Shown piece after piece: positions 34,614 through 43,577 of a DNA stretch of 64,000 nt. Under the pieces are notes generated by a model that did not search any database, was not told where the DNA came from, and worked only from the letters and a program-made list of their open reading frames with translations. Position numbers and translations under genes: made by a program. This stretch comes from CAWFZT01 sp963820415 (lineage in GTDB: Bacteria > Chloroflexota > Anaerolineae > Anaerolineales > Anaerolineaceae): positions 248,001 through 312,000 of the forward strand of contig CAWFZT010000004.1 in assembly GCA_963820415.1 (NCBI GenBank), in the 5' to 3' direction. Positions within the stretch are counted from its first letter, which is position 1, and every line of letters starts with the position of its first letter.

Positions 34614-36026
34614 TTACCGGGTGGCAGCCAATTTCTTGCGACGTTCCAGTTCGGCGCGCATTTCAGCATGCTTCTGGCGCGAAATCGGATACTTATAGAC
34701 CGCCACGAAAGAGAGCAGCAAGATAACCGCCGGCGCCAGGCTGACGAAGATGCGTAAAGCCATCAATACTGCCGGGGGTTGCACCGGCAGGGCGCCTCCA
34801 GGCACCTGATTGATATAGCCGGTCAAGGCAAAGACGTAGTTCGACATGGCCAGTCCGAGTGAAATGCCCAACTTTTGCAGAAATACGAAGAACCCATAGA
34901 ATATGCCTTCACGACGCTGCCCGGTTTCAAGCTCATCCATCTCGACTACGTCCGGGATCATGCTCCAGGGCACCAGATAACCGATGCTCACGCCTGCCCC
35001 CGCCAGGATTGCCATGATGAAAAGAAAAGTGATTTGGCCTGGTTGGATGAAGAACAGGATGATCTCGACCACGACCCAAAAAGACATCCCCATGTAATAG
35101 ATATTTTGCTTACCGATTTTGCTTGAGATCTTGGCCCAAATCATCAGGAAAATAAAGGCGGAGAACTGCACAGCCAACACCAGGAACCCAAATGAGGATT
35201 CCGCCCCGATCCAATATTTGACATACAACAACAGGTTGTTCTGGACGAACTGGATTGCCAGCCAGGAGAGTAAATAGATGACGGTCACGCTGACAAAAGC
35301 TTTGTTTTGGAACGCAATGCGCAGCCCTTCGAAGAAACCTGGCCCTTTGTCGTCCGGATTTTCAGTCTGAGCCTTCACCAGTTCCTCATAATGTTTTTCG
35401 CGGGTAAAGAAAAATGTGATCCAGTTGGCGCCCACAATCAAGATTGCCCAGCAAGCCGCGGCAACTGCATTTCCGGTATAAGGGTTGCCGACTGCGCTGA
35501 CGATCTGTGTATGAAAGAAGACCGCCAGCACCCCTCCCATTATGGAAAAACTCAAGCGGTAGGAGGAAAGACTGGTCCTTTCGTCGTAGTCGTGGGTCAG
35601 CTCTGGCGTCATTGCTGAATAAGGCACGTTGGCTGCTGTGTAGGCACCATCCAGCAGGAAAGCTACCGCCAAGTAATACCAGAATTTAGCGGTTTCGCTC
35701 CATTGTGGCACCAGCCATTGTGCAAAGAAAAGCAGTCCAAAAGGCACCGCTGCAAAAAGCAGCCACGGGCGCCGGCGTCCCCAATGCGATTTCGTGCGAT
35801 CGGTCAGTGCGCCCACGATCGGATCGTTGACTGCATCCCAAATTTTTGTTACCAGGAAGATCGTCCCAACCAGGGCAGGATGCAGGCCGACCACATCCAA
35901 TAAGAAGGCGTTCAGCAAGAAACCATTTACTCCGGAAACAATCGCTGGCGCCAGGTCTCCAACCCCATAAGCCAGCTTGGCGCCAACGCTCATCTTCTCC
36001 GAATCAGGCTTCGACGACAGCGACAT
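34614..36026 (-). CDS. GPH-family sugar:cation symporter (MelB-like)
   Basis: 470 residues with 12 predicted helices. Family hallmarks near the N-terminus are KLAYGVGDLAPAI and TKIWDAVNDPIVGALTDRTK with the Asp residues that bind the coupling cation in MelB, then SHWGRRRPW. The loop between helices 6 and 7 and EMDELETGQRREGIFYG before helix 10 are typical. It imports a glycoside, pentoside or hexuronide with Na+ or H+. No hydrolase or kinase neighbour indicates the substrate; the FGGY kinase at 5.6 kb is a distant candidate. Confidence 0.88.
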   Translation of the reverse strand: MSLSSKPDSEKMSVGAKLAYGVGDLAPAIVSGVNGFLLNAFLLDVVGLHPALVGTIFLVTKIWDAVNDPIVGALTDRTKSHWGRRRPWLLFAAVPFGLLFFAQWLVPQWSETAKFWYYLAVAFLLDGAYTAANVPYSAMTPELTHDYDERTSLSSYRLSFSIMGGVLAVFFHTQIVSAVGNPYTGNAVAAACWAILIVGANWITFFFTREKHYEELVKAQTENPDDKGPGFFEGLRIAFQNKAFVSVTVIYLLSWLAIQFVQNNLLLYVKYWIGAESSFGFLVLAVQFSAFIFLMIWAKISSKIGKQNIYYMGMSFWVVVEIILFFIQPGQITFLFIMAILAGAGVSIGYLVPWSMIPDVVEMDELETGQRREGIFYGFFVFLQKLGISLGLAMSNYVFALTGYINQVPGGALPVQPPAVLMALRIFVSLAPAVILLLSFVAVYKYPISRQKHAEMRAELERRKKLAATR

Positions 36027-36094
36027 GGTAAACTCCTAACGGGGGAAATGAATTATTATACAAATGAACCTTAGTTATTCCCCTCTACCTACAG

Positions 36095-36188
36095 GGCTCA
36101 TTAGGATTTACCTTGGAAGGTCCCCAGATTTTGGGGTGTCATGACACACCAAAATCTGGGAGTTCACCACAGCTATTCCCAGAGAACC
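36095..36188 (+). repeat. Intergenic palindromic repeat, full copy 1
   Basis: Outer arms GGCTCATTAGGATTTACC and CTATTCCCAGAGAACC enclose inner arms around CCCAGATTTTGG and CCAAAATCTGGG. The core is GGTGTCATGACAC, giving a 17-base-pair stem with one mismatch. It ends two bases from the stop of the minus-strand lipoprotein gene. Confidence 0.85.
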
Positions 36189-36190
36189 AC

Positions 36191-37168
36191 CTACGGGCCA
36201 GTACATTTCAGGGTGATATTGACTTTAGGAAACGCCTGGTGGTTAGGATCGTCAATGTAGATCCTTTCCCAATCGTGGTAGGTGTTGGGTTTAGCGCCGT
36301 AATTCCAGGTGGTCGTAACTGTTTTTGTTCCTGCCCCTGAAAATGTTAGAGTTTCTGATGAGCTTGAAGAACTATCGCTGCGATCCCAATGGTAGGTAAC
36401 GGTGCCGGCTTTGTTCACCTTTATTTTCGCTGTCCAGGTGAACTCGTGTGGACAATCGCCGGTAAAACTACTGTCGTCTACCGTGGTGGTAATAGAAGTA
36501 ACCGCAAAAGTAGTTTCGGTAGGGGAACCAACAGTGATCTTGACCCAGAAAGCCTGGTTGGCATTGCTGCCCCACCCAAAGATTGCCCCGCCGGGGTTGC
36601 GCATTTTATAAAAGCCGGTATAGCTCTTAGGAGTGGTGGGTGATGTCAGGCTTACTGAGACATTGACAGTCCCATTCGGAGCTACACTGGTCGTGATCGG
36701 AATCTGCGCTGGTGAGCTCATAGCATCCCCATTGAAAAAGACCACCGAATACCCCGGGCCCCAGGTCGTGGTGCCGGCATTGGTAAGCTGCCAGGTCTTC
36801 GTGAAAGTCGTACCCGGATCGACCACTGTGTCATCCGGGTAAGTAATATCTTTGACATTCCCTAGTTTATCCAACGGGCCAATGGTGGAGGTTGGCGGGA
36901 CCTGTGTCCAGGTAGCCACCGGCCTAGAAGTATCCGATGGCTCTGGGGTGTCGGCTGAAGCAGACGGCGCCAGTGTGTTGGTGGGCTTTTGAGGCGGTTT
37001 GGCAGTCTCTGCCATTTGTGTGCTCAACGCCTGGACAGTTAGCGCGGCAGCAGTACCGACCACATCTTGAACTGGGGTGGAGGATGGCGTTCCCATAGGC
37101 AGGTTGCATGAGCTAATCAATAATGAGAAGCAAATAACCAAAGATAGGCTTGGAACCAGTTTCTTCAT
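36191..37168 (-). CDS. Lipoprotein with NBR1-type Ig-like domain
   Basis: 325 residues from MKKLVPSL, with GGAGGAG upstream. Signal peptide with lipobox LLISSC, a Thr/Pro/Ser linker, then an Ig-like domain of the NBR1 central (FW) type: YPDDTVVDPGTTFTKTWQLT, NAGTTTWGPGYSVVFF, PNGTVNVSVSLTSPTTPKSY, GFYKMRNPGGAIFGWG and FWVKITVG. The Trp pattern (K-T-W, T-W-G, F-W-V) is characteristic. A second beta domain follows (CPHEFTWTAKIKVNKAGTVTY). It is anchored outside the membrane; the role is probably protein or glycan binding. A paralogue lies at 51544. Confidence 0.85.
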   Translation of the reverse strand: MKKLVPSLSLVICFSLLISSCNLPMGTPSSTPVQDVVGTAAALTVQALSTQMAETAKPPQKPTNTLAPSASADTPEPSDTSRPVATWTQVPPTSTIGPLDKLGNVKDITYPDDTVVDPGTTFTKTWQLTNAGTTTWGPGYSVVFFNGDAMSSPAQIPITTSVAPNGTVNVSVSLTSPTTPKSYTGFYKMRNPGGAIFGWGSNANQAFWVKITVGSPTETTFAVTSITTTVDDSSFTGDCPHEFTWTAKIKVNKAGTVTYHWDRSDSSSSSSETLTFSGAGTKTVTTTWNYGAKPNTYHDWERIYIDDPNHQAFPKVNITLKCTGP

Positions 37169-37291
37169 TTCTCCTCCTTGGTGCGTCAATGAAAATAGTG
37201 CTATATATATTCTATACCAGATTAAAAAAGATATTTCCCAGGATATATCTTCTTATTATTAAACGTTCAACCCCTCAAAAAGTTCCCCTGG

Positions 37292-38884
37292 TTATCCAGT
37301 CCTGGAACGGTCCTGCCAGTTACGCAGTGTGGTCATCACCCGTTTCCAAAATTCTTGCAGCAGGTTGGCTTTTTCTCCATCAATCTCGTGCTTGCTGTAA
37401 CGGGCTTCAACGAAAGAATCAGTGAGCGCATCAATTTCATTTTCAACTTCTGGCAGCGAAGTGCGCAAGGTCTGCTCGAATTGGAGTGGGGTTTGATGGA
37501 GCTTGCGCGGCAGCCCGTGCTGACCGCTGCGGCGGATCAGGGTCAGGTAATAGAAAATGACTTTCTGGCGTGGAGGAAGGCGGCGCGGGTTGGAGTACTC
37601 GGAGTTCTCAGCATTTGTCTTCGCTGAAAGAGCCGACCGGCCTCTCTGAAATGTAGCTGCCAGTGTATCCGAGATCTGTTGATTCACCCCCCGCAGCCAG
37701 GACCAAATGGATTTCAGTCCGGCGATGAACCAGGCAATAAAGGAGAGGCGTCCAAGAGAAGAAATTAGAACTTTATTCTGGATCACATACGTCTTGATTG
37801 CATAAAACAGGACTGCTGCGAATATCACCCAGAAAACCACCGCTCGTACCGTTTCCAGCCAGGGCAGCGGCGCAGGCGGGGGCGTGGTCTGTACCGGGCC
37901 AAATTGAGGAGTTCCCGGAGTTTGCGGCTGTTCCTGATTATTGCCTTTGAAGAACAATGAAAAAAACCAGGTGAAGAAAAAAGCAATTAAGGCAATGATA
38001 AATAAGAATATTTGGATGATATAAAAGAAGATGATTTGCAGGGCATATAGCAGTTGCAATGAATAATGGGTTGGTAAAAGGAGAATCAGGAAACCCAGAA
38101 GGACAAAAAATGCCAGCGTGTAGATAATCCAGTTCCTCGATAGAGCTGGGCTGACGGGGGTCCGTTGCCACAACCACCTGCCGTGAAGCAAGGCGAATTG
38201 GCTCTGGCTCAATAAAATGAGCGCCAGAACGAAATAGATGACCACGTTGAGGACAGGCGCCTGCCAGGCATCCGGGATGCCCATCTGGGCCGGGAGGTTT
38301 GTCCGGGTAAGGGCCGTGAAAAATACGATGACCAGGCCGGTGCCTAATACAATTTCCAGCAACCGCTGGTGGGTGAACAGGCGATCTTTCTCCAGGAATC
38401 CGATATTTTCGTTAAAAACATCTTCTTCGTCGCTCTGTAACGTCTCAAAATCGGCCAGCAGGCGCCCACAGAGCAGACGGGTACTAAAGATCAGTATGAC
38501 ATCCAGAAAATATTCGAGAGAGAAAAAGGTGGACAGGTCCGTCTGCCATTGTTGGACATCGACCAGAATCTGGCTAAAACCGTGCAGGAAATACAAAAGG
38601 ATTTTTACCAGGATGGCGATAAAAACAAACTCGGACGCCAGGAAGATTATTTTATCCCGCCCGGTCAGGGAACGAGTGATGTTTCGGGAAAGAATCGTTT
38701 CCAGGCTAACCGCCAGGAAAAACCAGGCCAGATAGGACCCATTCCAGCCGGGCGACATGCGCTCGCCAAAATTGACGAAGGTGATTCCGATACAGGCCAT
38801 CATAATGCAAATAATGAATTGACCGGCGATGAAGGACAATTTCCGGTTCACCAAGAAATTCTTCTGCAAATTCTTGATGTTCAC
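37292..38884 (-). CDS. DUF4129 membrane protein (cluster 2)
   Basis: 530 residues with about ten hydrophobic segments and a C-terminal DUF4129 domain (KVIFYYLTLIRRSGQHGLPR ... TPLQFEQTL ... FVEARYSKHEI). The GTG start overlaps the DUF58 stop (GTGA) and has GGAGAAA upstream. Larger than its cluster 1 counterpart because of extra N-terminal helices. Third gene of MoxR-DUF58-DUF4129. Confidence 0.82.
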   Translation of the reverse strand: MNIKNLQKNFLVNRKLSFIAGQFIICIMMACIGITFVNFGERMSPGWNGSYLAWFFLAVSLETILSRNITRSLTGRDKIIFLASEFVFIAILVKILLYFLHGFSQILVDVQQWQTDLSTFFSLEYFLDVILIFSTRLLCGRLLADFETLQSDEEDVFNENIGFLEKDRLFTHQRLLEIVLGTGLVIVFFTALTRTNLPAQMGIPDAWQAPVLNVVIYFVLALILLSQSQFALLHGRWLWQRTPVSPALSRNWIIYTLAFFVLLGFLILLLPTHYSLQLLYALQIIFFYIIQIFLFIIALIAFFFTWFFSLFFKGNNQEQPQTPGTPQFGPVQTTPPPAPLPWLETVRAVVFWVIFAAVLFYAIKTYVIQNKVLISSLGRLSFIAWFIAGLKSIWSWLRGVNQQISDTLAATFQRGRSALSAKTNAENSEYSNPRRLPPRQKVIFYYLTLIRRSGQHGLPRKLHQTPLQFEQTLRTSLPEVENEIDALTDSFVEARYSKHEIDGEKANLLQEFWKRVMTTLRNWQDRSRTG

Positions 38885-40074
38885 GCCCGGTTTCTCCAGA
38901 TTTCAAGATCCCGTTCAAACCACACCGGATAAACGGGAATATTGAACTGCCTGGCCTGTTGGCGGATTTCAGCCAGACCGGTGATGTTTCCACACAAAAC
39001 CAGCACCACATCCAATCCTGCGCGCTGAGCGCGGTAAAATTCTTCAAACAATGTTTTATCCGCTTGCCCGGTAATTGCCACTAACGTTGATCCCCAGGAA
39101 AGGTGCACTCGCTGCTGGCGAATCAGCTCATTGACTGAGGTCGTATCGACCGTTTTCACTCGGGCAAGGGTTTCCAGAATTCGGATTAAATGACCGCGGC
39201 CCTTGTGCGGAGGCAACGGCTGAGTAATTTTGTCTTCGCACAGGGGATCCATTCCATTCGTTGCCAGCCCCACCGACTGTTTATGGGCGACTGCCCAGTT
39301 GGCGATAGAGGCGGCGGCGGTGATGGCGGTTTCAGTAGCGTCGAAGCGCGTTTTGTATTGATATTCTTCGTTGTTAAGGTTCAAGAAAATGGCGATCTCC
39401 AACTCGATGGAGGGTTCGAACTGCTTGACCTGCAGCCGTCCGACCGACGCCGAGGCTTTCCAATCGATGCGGCGCAAGGAATCGCCGGTTATATAATCCC
39501 TTTTTCCGGTTGGCCTGTTAGGATCTTCGAATATGGGTTGTTTGTAGCGCAGCGTGCCAATCGGCGCGTGAGAAGGCAGGTTCAACTCGATAATCGGCAC
39601 CACTCTGGGATAAACGATAATGTAATCGGATTTTCCTTCAAACCGTTTTTCTTTTGTTAAACCCAGCACGTCTCCGGAGGAAAGTTGAAGCGGTCCAATG
39701 TTGTAATAGCCTCTTTTACGGCCGAACAACTGGTAGGATAAACGCACACGTTGGCGGGGCGCCAGGGTTAGCACGCGTTGGAAAGTTGGCGATGTGCGAA
39801 TCTCGACCGGCACTGATTCTTGCAGCTTCACCCATACCGCTGGCAGTCTGCCTTGATTGGTTACCTCGATTTCCAGAGTGATGATCTCACCCAGAAAGAT
39901 CCTTTTTGAAAAAGTACGCCTGAAGGTAATTGATGCCAGGGCGCGTTCACTCCACCAGCGGCCTAGTAAGAATGCCCCCAACAGCAAGTAAAGCAGGGTA
40001 AAGACGAAGTTATCCTGGGTGGCAATAGCCATAGCAAGTAACAGAATGACATAGATTAAAATGGGTGCGTCCAC
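38881..40074 (-). CDS. DUF58 membrane protein (cluster 2)
   Basis: 397 residues, GTG start preceded by GAGGA. Two short N-terminal helices, a beta-rich domain (LGEIITLEIEVTNQGRLPAV), and the DUF58 signature ITGDSLRRIDWKASASVGRL followed by a VWA-like fold. Partner of the MoxR ATPase upstream (46 bases apart). Same architecture as the 32043 gene but clearly diverged. Confidence 0.88.
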   Translation of the reverse strand: MDAPILIYVILLLAMAIATQDNFVFTLLYLLLGAFLLGRWWSERALASITFRRTFSKRIFLGEIITLEIEVTNQGRLPAVWVKLQESVPVEIRTSPTFQRVLTLAPRQRVRLSYQLFGRKRGYYNIGPLQLSSGDVLGLTKEKRFEGKSDYIIVYPRVVPIIELNLPSHAPIGTLRYKQPIFEDPNRPTGKRDYITGDSLRRIDWKASASVGRLQVKQFEPSIELEIAIFLNLNNEEYQYKTRFDATETAITAAASIANWAVAHKQSVGLATNGMDPLCEDKITQPLPPHKGRGHLIRILETLARVKTVDTTSVNELIRQQRVHLSWGSTLVAITGQADKTLFEEFYRAQRAGLDVVLVLCGNITGLAEIRQQARQFNIPVYPVWFERDLEIWRNRA

Positions 40075-40119
40075 GAATCCTCGTTACGCAAAACCTGGCT
40101 GTTGGCATGCACAGCCATC

Positions 40120-41067
40120 TTACTTGAGATTGCCGATTTCTAAAGGTACCTGGGTCAATATGTCTTGAAGAATTGAGGCAGTGACGCGGCCGCGCAGCTC
40201 GGCTTCAGGTGATAGGACCAGGCGGTGGGTCAGTACTGCGGGAGCCAGGTATTGTATATCGTCCGGTATTACATGATCGCGACCTTTCATGGCTGCATAC
40301 GCCTGTGCTGCGCGAAACAGGGCCAGGCTGGCCCGCGGGCTGGCGCCCAGGGAAAGGTCAGGATGGTGGCGGGTCGCATCAGATAGTTTCACAATATAAT
40401 CATGCAGTGTGTCATCCACGTGGATATCCCACACCTGGTGCTGTAATTCGACCAGCCTCGTACCTTCTTCAACGCTGTGCAGGTGTAAGATGGGGTGTTC
40501 ATACTGGAGGTGGGTCAAGAGCAGTTTCTCGTCCACCTGAGAAGGATATCCCATCGAGAGGCGCATTAAGAAGCGGTCGAGCTGAGCTTCGGGCAGCGGG
40601 AATGTGCCTTCGTATTCGATGGGATTTTCCGTCGCCAACACCAGAAAGGGTCGAGGTAGAGAGTAAGTGATGCCATCTACCGTGACCTGCTGCTCCTGCA
40701 TGGCCTCAAGCAGGGCAGACTGGGTGCGCGGGGTGGCGCGGTTGATTTCATCTACCAGCATAATATTGACGAAAATCGGTCCCGGATGGAACTCAAATGA
40801 GCTGGTTTTCTGGTTGTACACCGACACACCGGTCACGTCGTTTGGCAGCAGGTCGGGTGTGCATTGGATCCGTTTGAATTTTCCGCCCAGGCTGGTAGCC
40901 ATGGAACGCGCCAGCATGGTTTTTCCTACTCCAGGGACATCTTCCAGTAATACGTGCCCCTCACACAATAAGGCTACCATCAATAATTCGATTACCGGGC
41001 GTTTTCCGACAATCACATTTTCGACATTTTCAGTGACATGCGTCACAAATTCCTGAATGGTAGTCAT
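40120..41067 (-). CDS. MoxR-family AAA+ ATPase (cluster 2)
   Basis: 315 residues. Walker A LLEDVPGVGKTMLARSM (canonical GVGKT, unlike cluster 1), Walker B MLVDEINRATPRTQSALLEA, sensor 1 LATENP and the SPRASLALFRAAQA region. First gene of cluster 2 on the minus strand, so the two clusters point toward each other around the symporter region. It presumably powers a DUF58/DUF4129 membrane assembly. Confidence 0.93.
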   Translation of the reverse strand: MTTIQEFVTHVTENVENVIVGKRPVIELLMVALLCEGHVLLEDVPGVGKTMLARSMATSLGGKFKRIQCTPDLLPNDVTGVSVYNQKTSSFEFHPGPIFVNIMLVDEINRATPRTQSALLEAMQEQQVTVDGITYSLPRPFLVLATENPIEYEGTFPLPEAQLDRFLMRLSMGYPSQVDEKLLLTHLQYEHPILHLHSVEEGTRLVELQHQVWDIHVDDTLHDYIVKLSDATRHHPDLSLGASPRASLALFRAAQAYAAMKGRDHVIPDDIQYLAPAVLTHRLVLSPEAELRGRVTASILQDILTQVPLEIGNLK

Positions 41068-41139
41068 CTTTACTCCGTCTTTGGATGGAAACTTTGATGG
41101 TTTGTTATCCTTTTATACCATTAACCTAGAAGGAAGAGT

Positions 41140-41176
41140 TAAGGCTCATTGGGAATTTCCCTCCTAGGTTCTTCCA
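41140..41176 (-). repeat. Possible degenerate half of the palindromic repeat
   Basis: GGCTCATTGGGAATTTCC resembles the outer arm of the intergenic element and TAGGTTCTTCC a degraded inner part. Without a core this is weak. Confidence 0.3.
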
Positions 41177-41199
41177 TGCGAAAACCCAAAGATCCAGAA

Positions 41200-41466
41200 T
41201 TACTCCTGCTGAGCGCCTGGCTGGCCGATCTGGCGTATTTCAACTTTGACCCCTTCGATTTCAATTGGTATGCGCTCCTCAGGGAGGAGTGGGTGAGAAA
41301 CCATTTTCTTTACCAACACTACCAGGACGAATTCATCCCCGCTTTTACCGACGCCCACCCCAACCACGTTAGGAGTGGCCATTAACCTGGGTTCGTAAAC
41401 TTTTTTTACTTTGAGGACCTTCTGGTAAGAAGCTTGTGATTCATCCGGTTGAGCGGGTTGGTTCAT
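41200..41466 (-). CDS. Free-standing copy of the NAL1-like protease N-terminal domain
   Basis: 88 residues. Starts 4 bases inside the end of the protease gene (ATGA overlap), so the two are coupled. TPNVVGVGVGKSGDEFVLVV, then IPIEIEGVKVEIRQIG, parallels the first ~85 residues of the protease (KPNVVGVGTGYK ... CVIALV ... IPGELDGVVTDVVEIG). A separate propeptide-like domain could be an inhibitor, a chaperone or a scaffold. No known function. Confidence 0.8.
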   Translation of the reverse strand: MNQPAQPDESQASYQKVLKVKKVYEPRLMATPNVVGVGVGKSGDEFVLVVLVKKMVSHPLLPEERIPIEIEGVKVEIRQIGQPGAQQE

Positions 41467-42470
41467 AAAGTAACCTTGAGTGTGTCCAGGACGGTCTGGA
41501 TTGGGTTGAATATGGTGGACTGGTCGGAGCCGGCAAACAGCAGCCCGACTGCCACGAGCGCATCACCGGCAACCACCAATGATCCGGAATCGCCTCCTTG
41601 TGACATGGGTGTGGTGACGATCTGGTCTTCGAAGCGGGCCGTTCGCCCTTCATCGTAATTGATACTCATGGTGGCATTCATTACTGAAACCGTTCCGGTA
41701 GTCAGACCGGTGGTACGCCCGGATTTACGTACGGACATGCCGAAGGTGACCAGCTTCACCCCGTTGACCACACCAATTTCGAGAATCTCATCCAGCACCA
41801 GGCTGTCATCCACCGGCCGGGCAGCGGCTGCGTCCACCCAGTTGGCTGCCTGGACATCCTGTTTGATCGCCTCAAGGCGATGGTTGGAGCCGAGAAGCCC
41901 GGCCAGACCATTTAAAACACTTGCCACTCCCTTGGCAATGTTACACGTAGCCGGTTCGGTGCCAAAATTGATTGGAGCATAGCGTTCCAGGTGAGCGATG
42001 GTACATGAACTGGCGTCGCCGCCATCGATTGGCCCTTGTTGCAGGATGGCATCCCCCAATTGGGCGTTATTCACATTGGCAAGTACGTGATTATTGGATA
42101 AGATCAAGCGTTGCTTGGTGGTTTGATCACGCACGATACAGCCCAACGTCCCGGCCGTGATCTGGTAATGACCGATGCTGACGCCCGCCGGGGCGGGGCG
42201 CCATTTTTCCGTGCGTGTCTGTAAGGCGTGTGGGAACCCGATTTCAACCACATCGGTGACAACTCCATCCAGTTCACCTGGTATCAGAGCTTCTGGCGAT
42301 AAAGCGGCCAGCGGTTTCTTACGCGACACCAGGGCAATTACACATAACTCAGTAGTTTCCTTACCAGCCGTTTTTTTATAGCCTGTGCCGACGCCAACCA
42401 CGTTAGGTTTGCCCAATAGTTTGTCTTTATGTTGCTCTTTGATTTTTAGAACGTCTTCTTCCGCGCTCAT
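41463..42470 (-). CDS. NAL1-like trypsin-fold serine protease
   Basis: 335 residues. An N-terminal small alpha/beta domain (~1-85) precedes a trypsin-like fold: LGCIVRDQTTKQRLILSNNH carries the catalytic His, and MSQGGDSGSLVV the nucleophile Ser. The Asp is probably in the region around VDDSLVLDE. No signal peptide, so it acts in the cytoplasm or as a peripheral protein. Similar bacterial proteins resemble the plant NARROW LEAF 1 protease core. The downstream gene encodes a second copy of the N-terminal domain. Confidence 0.78.
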   Translation of the reverse strand: MSAEEDVLKIKEQHKDKLLGKPNVVGVGTGYKKTAGKETTELCVIALVSRKKPLAALSPEALIPGELDGVVTDVVEIGFPHALQTRTEKWRPAPAGVSIGHYQITAGTLGCIVRDQTTKQRLILSNNHVLANVNNAQLGDAILQQGPIDGGDASSCTIAHLERYAPINFGTEPATCNIAKGVASVLNGLAGLLGSNHRLEAIKQDVQAANWVDAAAARPVDDSLVLDEILEIGVVNGVKLVTFGMSVRKSGRTTGLTTGTVSVMNATMSINYDEGRTARFEDQIVTTPMSQGGDSGSLVVAGDALVAVGLLFAGSDQSTIFNPIQTVLDTLKVTL

Positions 42471-42499
42471 GCTTCCTTCTCCTTATCCCTGTCTTGAAC

Positions 42500-42590
42500 C
42501 TGTTGGGAATTGCTTTGCTGGATCACCAGATTTTTGGGCGCCTAGGCGCCCAAAAATCTGAGTTCTTCTACGGAAAATCACAAAGAACCA
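42500..42590 (-). repeat. Intergenic palindromic repeat, full copy 2
   Basis: Between the protease and DUF1028 genes. The centre (42527-42560) is a perfect 34-base palindrome, 17 bases each side of TTGGGCGCCT|AGGCGCCCAA. Outer arms (TGTTGGGAAT, and the AAAATCACAAAGAACC side) match the family in the orientation opposite to copy 1. The core sequence differs completely from the other copies. Confidence 0.85.
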
Positions 42591-42632
42591 TTAATAATAG
42601 TGTAATCTGGAAGCCTGAAAAGTCAAACAGTA

Positions 42633-43577
42633 TCAGGCAATTAAATCTAGAATTTGCTGAATAGTCTGCTGGTCGGCATGCATCATCCCCGCCGGCGGAA
42701 GGCGTTGTAGCAGCCTGGCCCAATTGGGATTGGCGGTAAACAGCTTTTTGAAGATGGGCAAGGCTTCTTCCAGCCGGCCCATATCGGCCAGGGTGACGGC
42801 ATGCCAGAAGGGGATTTCTCCCATTTCCGGGGCCAGCTTGGCCGCGCCTGCATAGGCTTCGAGAGCTTTTTCGGTTTCCTCTTTGCCCAGGTATTCATCC
42901 CCCAGGTTCATCAACTGATAAGCGTGGTGGATTTGGACCAGGCGGCGCAGCTCCTGGATCGGTGCGGGGTGGTCTTCGACGCGCAGTTCCATGCGCGTAT
43001 CTATCCAGGGGCGACCTGTAGAGGTCGCAGCCACGATCAGGATAGCGGCGCTTTGCTGGCCGCGAATATCCCCTCCAGCAGCCTGTCCAGCCTCCAGGGC
43101 GGATACCAGGCGCTCAGCGAAATCTCCTTTGGCCTGGCGGTAAGCGCCTGCCATTGCCGGCCATACTTCTGGAGAAGCCATCATATTTGCCTGTACAGAA
43201 TAACTCTCCCCAACCTCATGGCCGGCGTCGGCCATACAGTGCGCCCCGGTATGCGTCGCCACCCGGCCTTGTGCATCTACCATGGCTACCTGGCGCAGTT
43301 CCCTGCGCTCGTCGGTGGAGAGCAGGGTTTGCAGCGCATCCGCCGCCGGCTTGCCGGCCTTCATCAATGCCAATCCCAGGGGACCATAGCTTACTTCAGC
43401 AAGCGCCTGGGTAGCGACTGCTCCAACTCCGGCTTCTGCCCACGTCACCGTCGGTCCGACCGAAAACCAGTGTGACTGCACCGCAACCCCCAGGCAGCCT
43501 GTCTCTGGATCACGCGCCACGATTGAAAAAGTATATGCCAGGGGAAAACGGGGAAGAACGGGTGAAAATGTCTTCAT
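42633..43577 (-). CDS. DUF1028 family protein with C-terminal TPR region
   Basis: 314 residues. DUF1028 domain (Ntn-hydrolase-like fold): TFSIVARDPETGCLGVAVQS at the N-terminus, WAEAGVGAVATQA, then QVAMVDAQGRVATHTG. The last ~100 residues contain tetratricopeptide-like repeats (AYQLMNLGDEYLGKEETEKA, HAVTLADMGRLEEALPIFKK). The function is uncharacterised. The ATG overlaps the stop of the upstream acetyltransferase gene (ATGA), so the two are co-translated. Confidence 0.85.
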   Translation of the reverse strand: MKTFSPVLPRFPLAYTFSIVARDPETGCLGVAVQSHWFSVGPTVTWAEAGVGAVATQALAEVSYGPLGLALMKAGKPAADALQTLLSTDERRELRQVAMVDAQGRVATHTGAHCMADAGHEVGESYSVQANMMASPEVWPAMAGAYRQAKGDFAERLVSALEAGQAAGGDIRGQQSAAILIVAATSTGRPWIDTRMELRVEDHPAPIQELRRLVQIHHAYQLMNLGDEYLGKEETEKALEAYAGAAKLAPEMGEIPFWHAVTLADMGRLEEALPIFKKLFTANPNWARLLQRLPPAGMMHADQQTIQQILDLIA

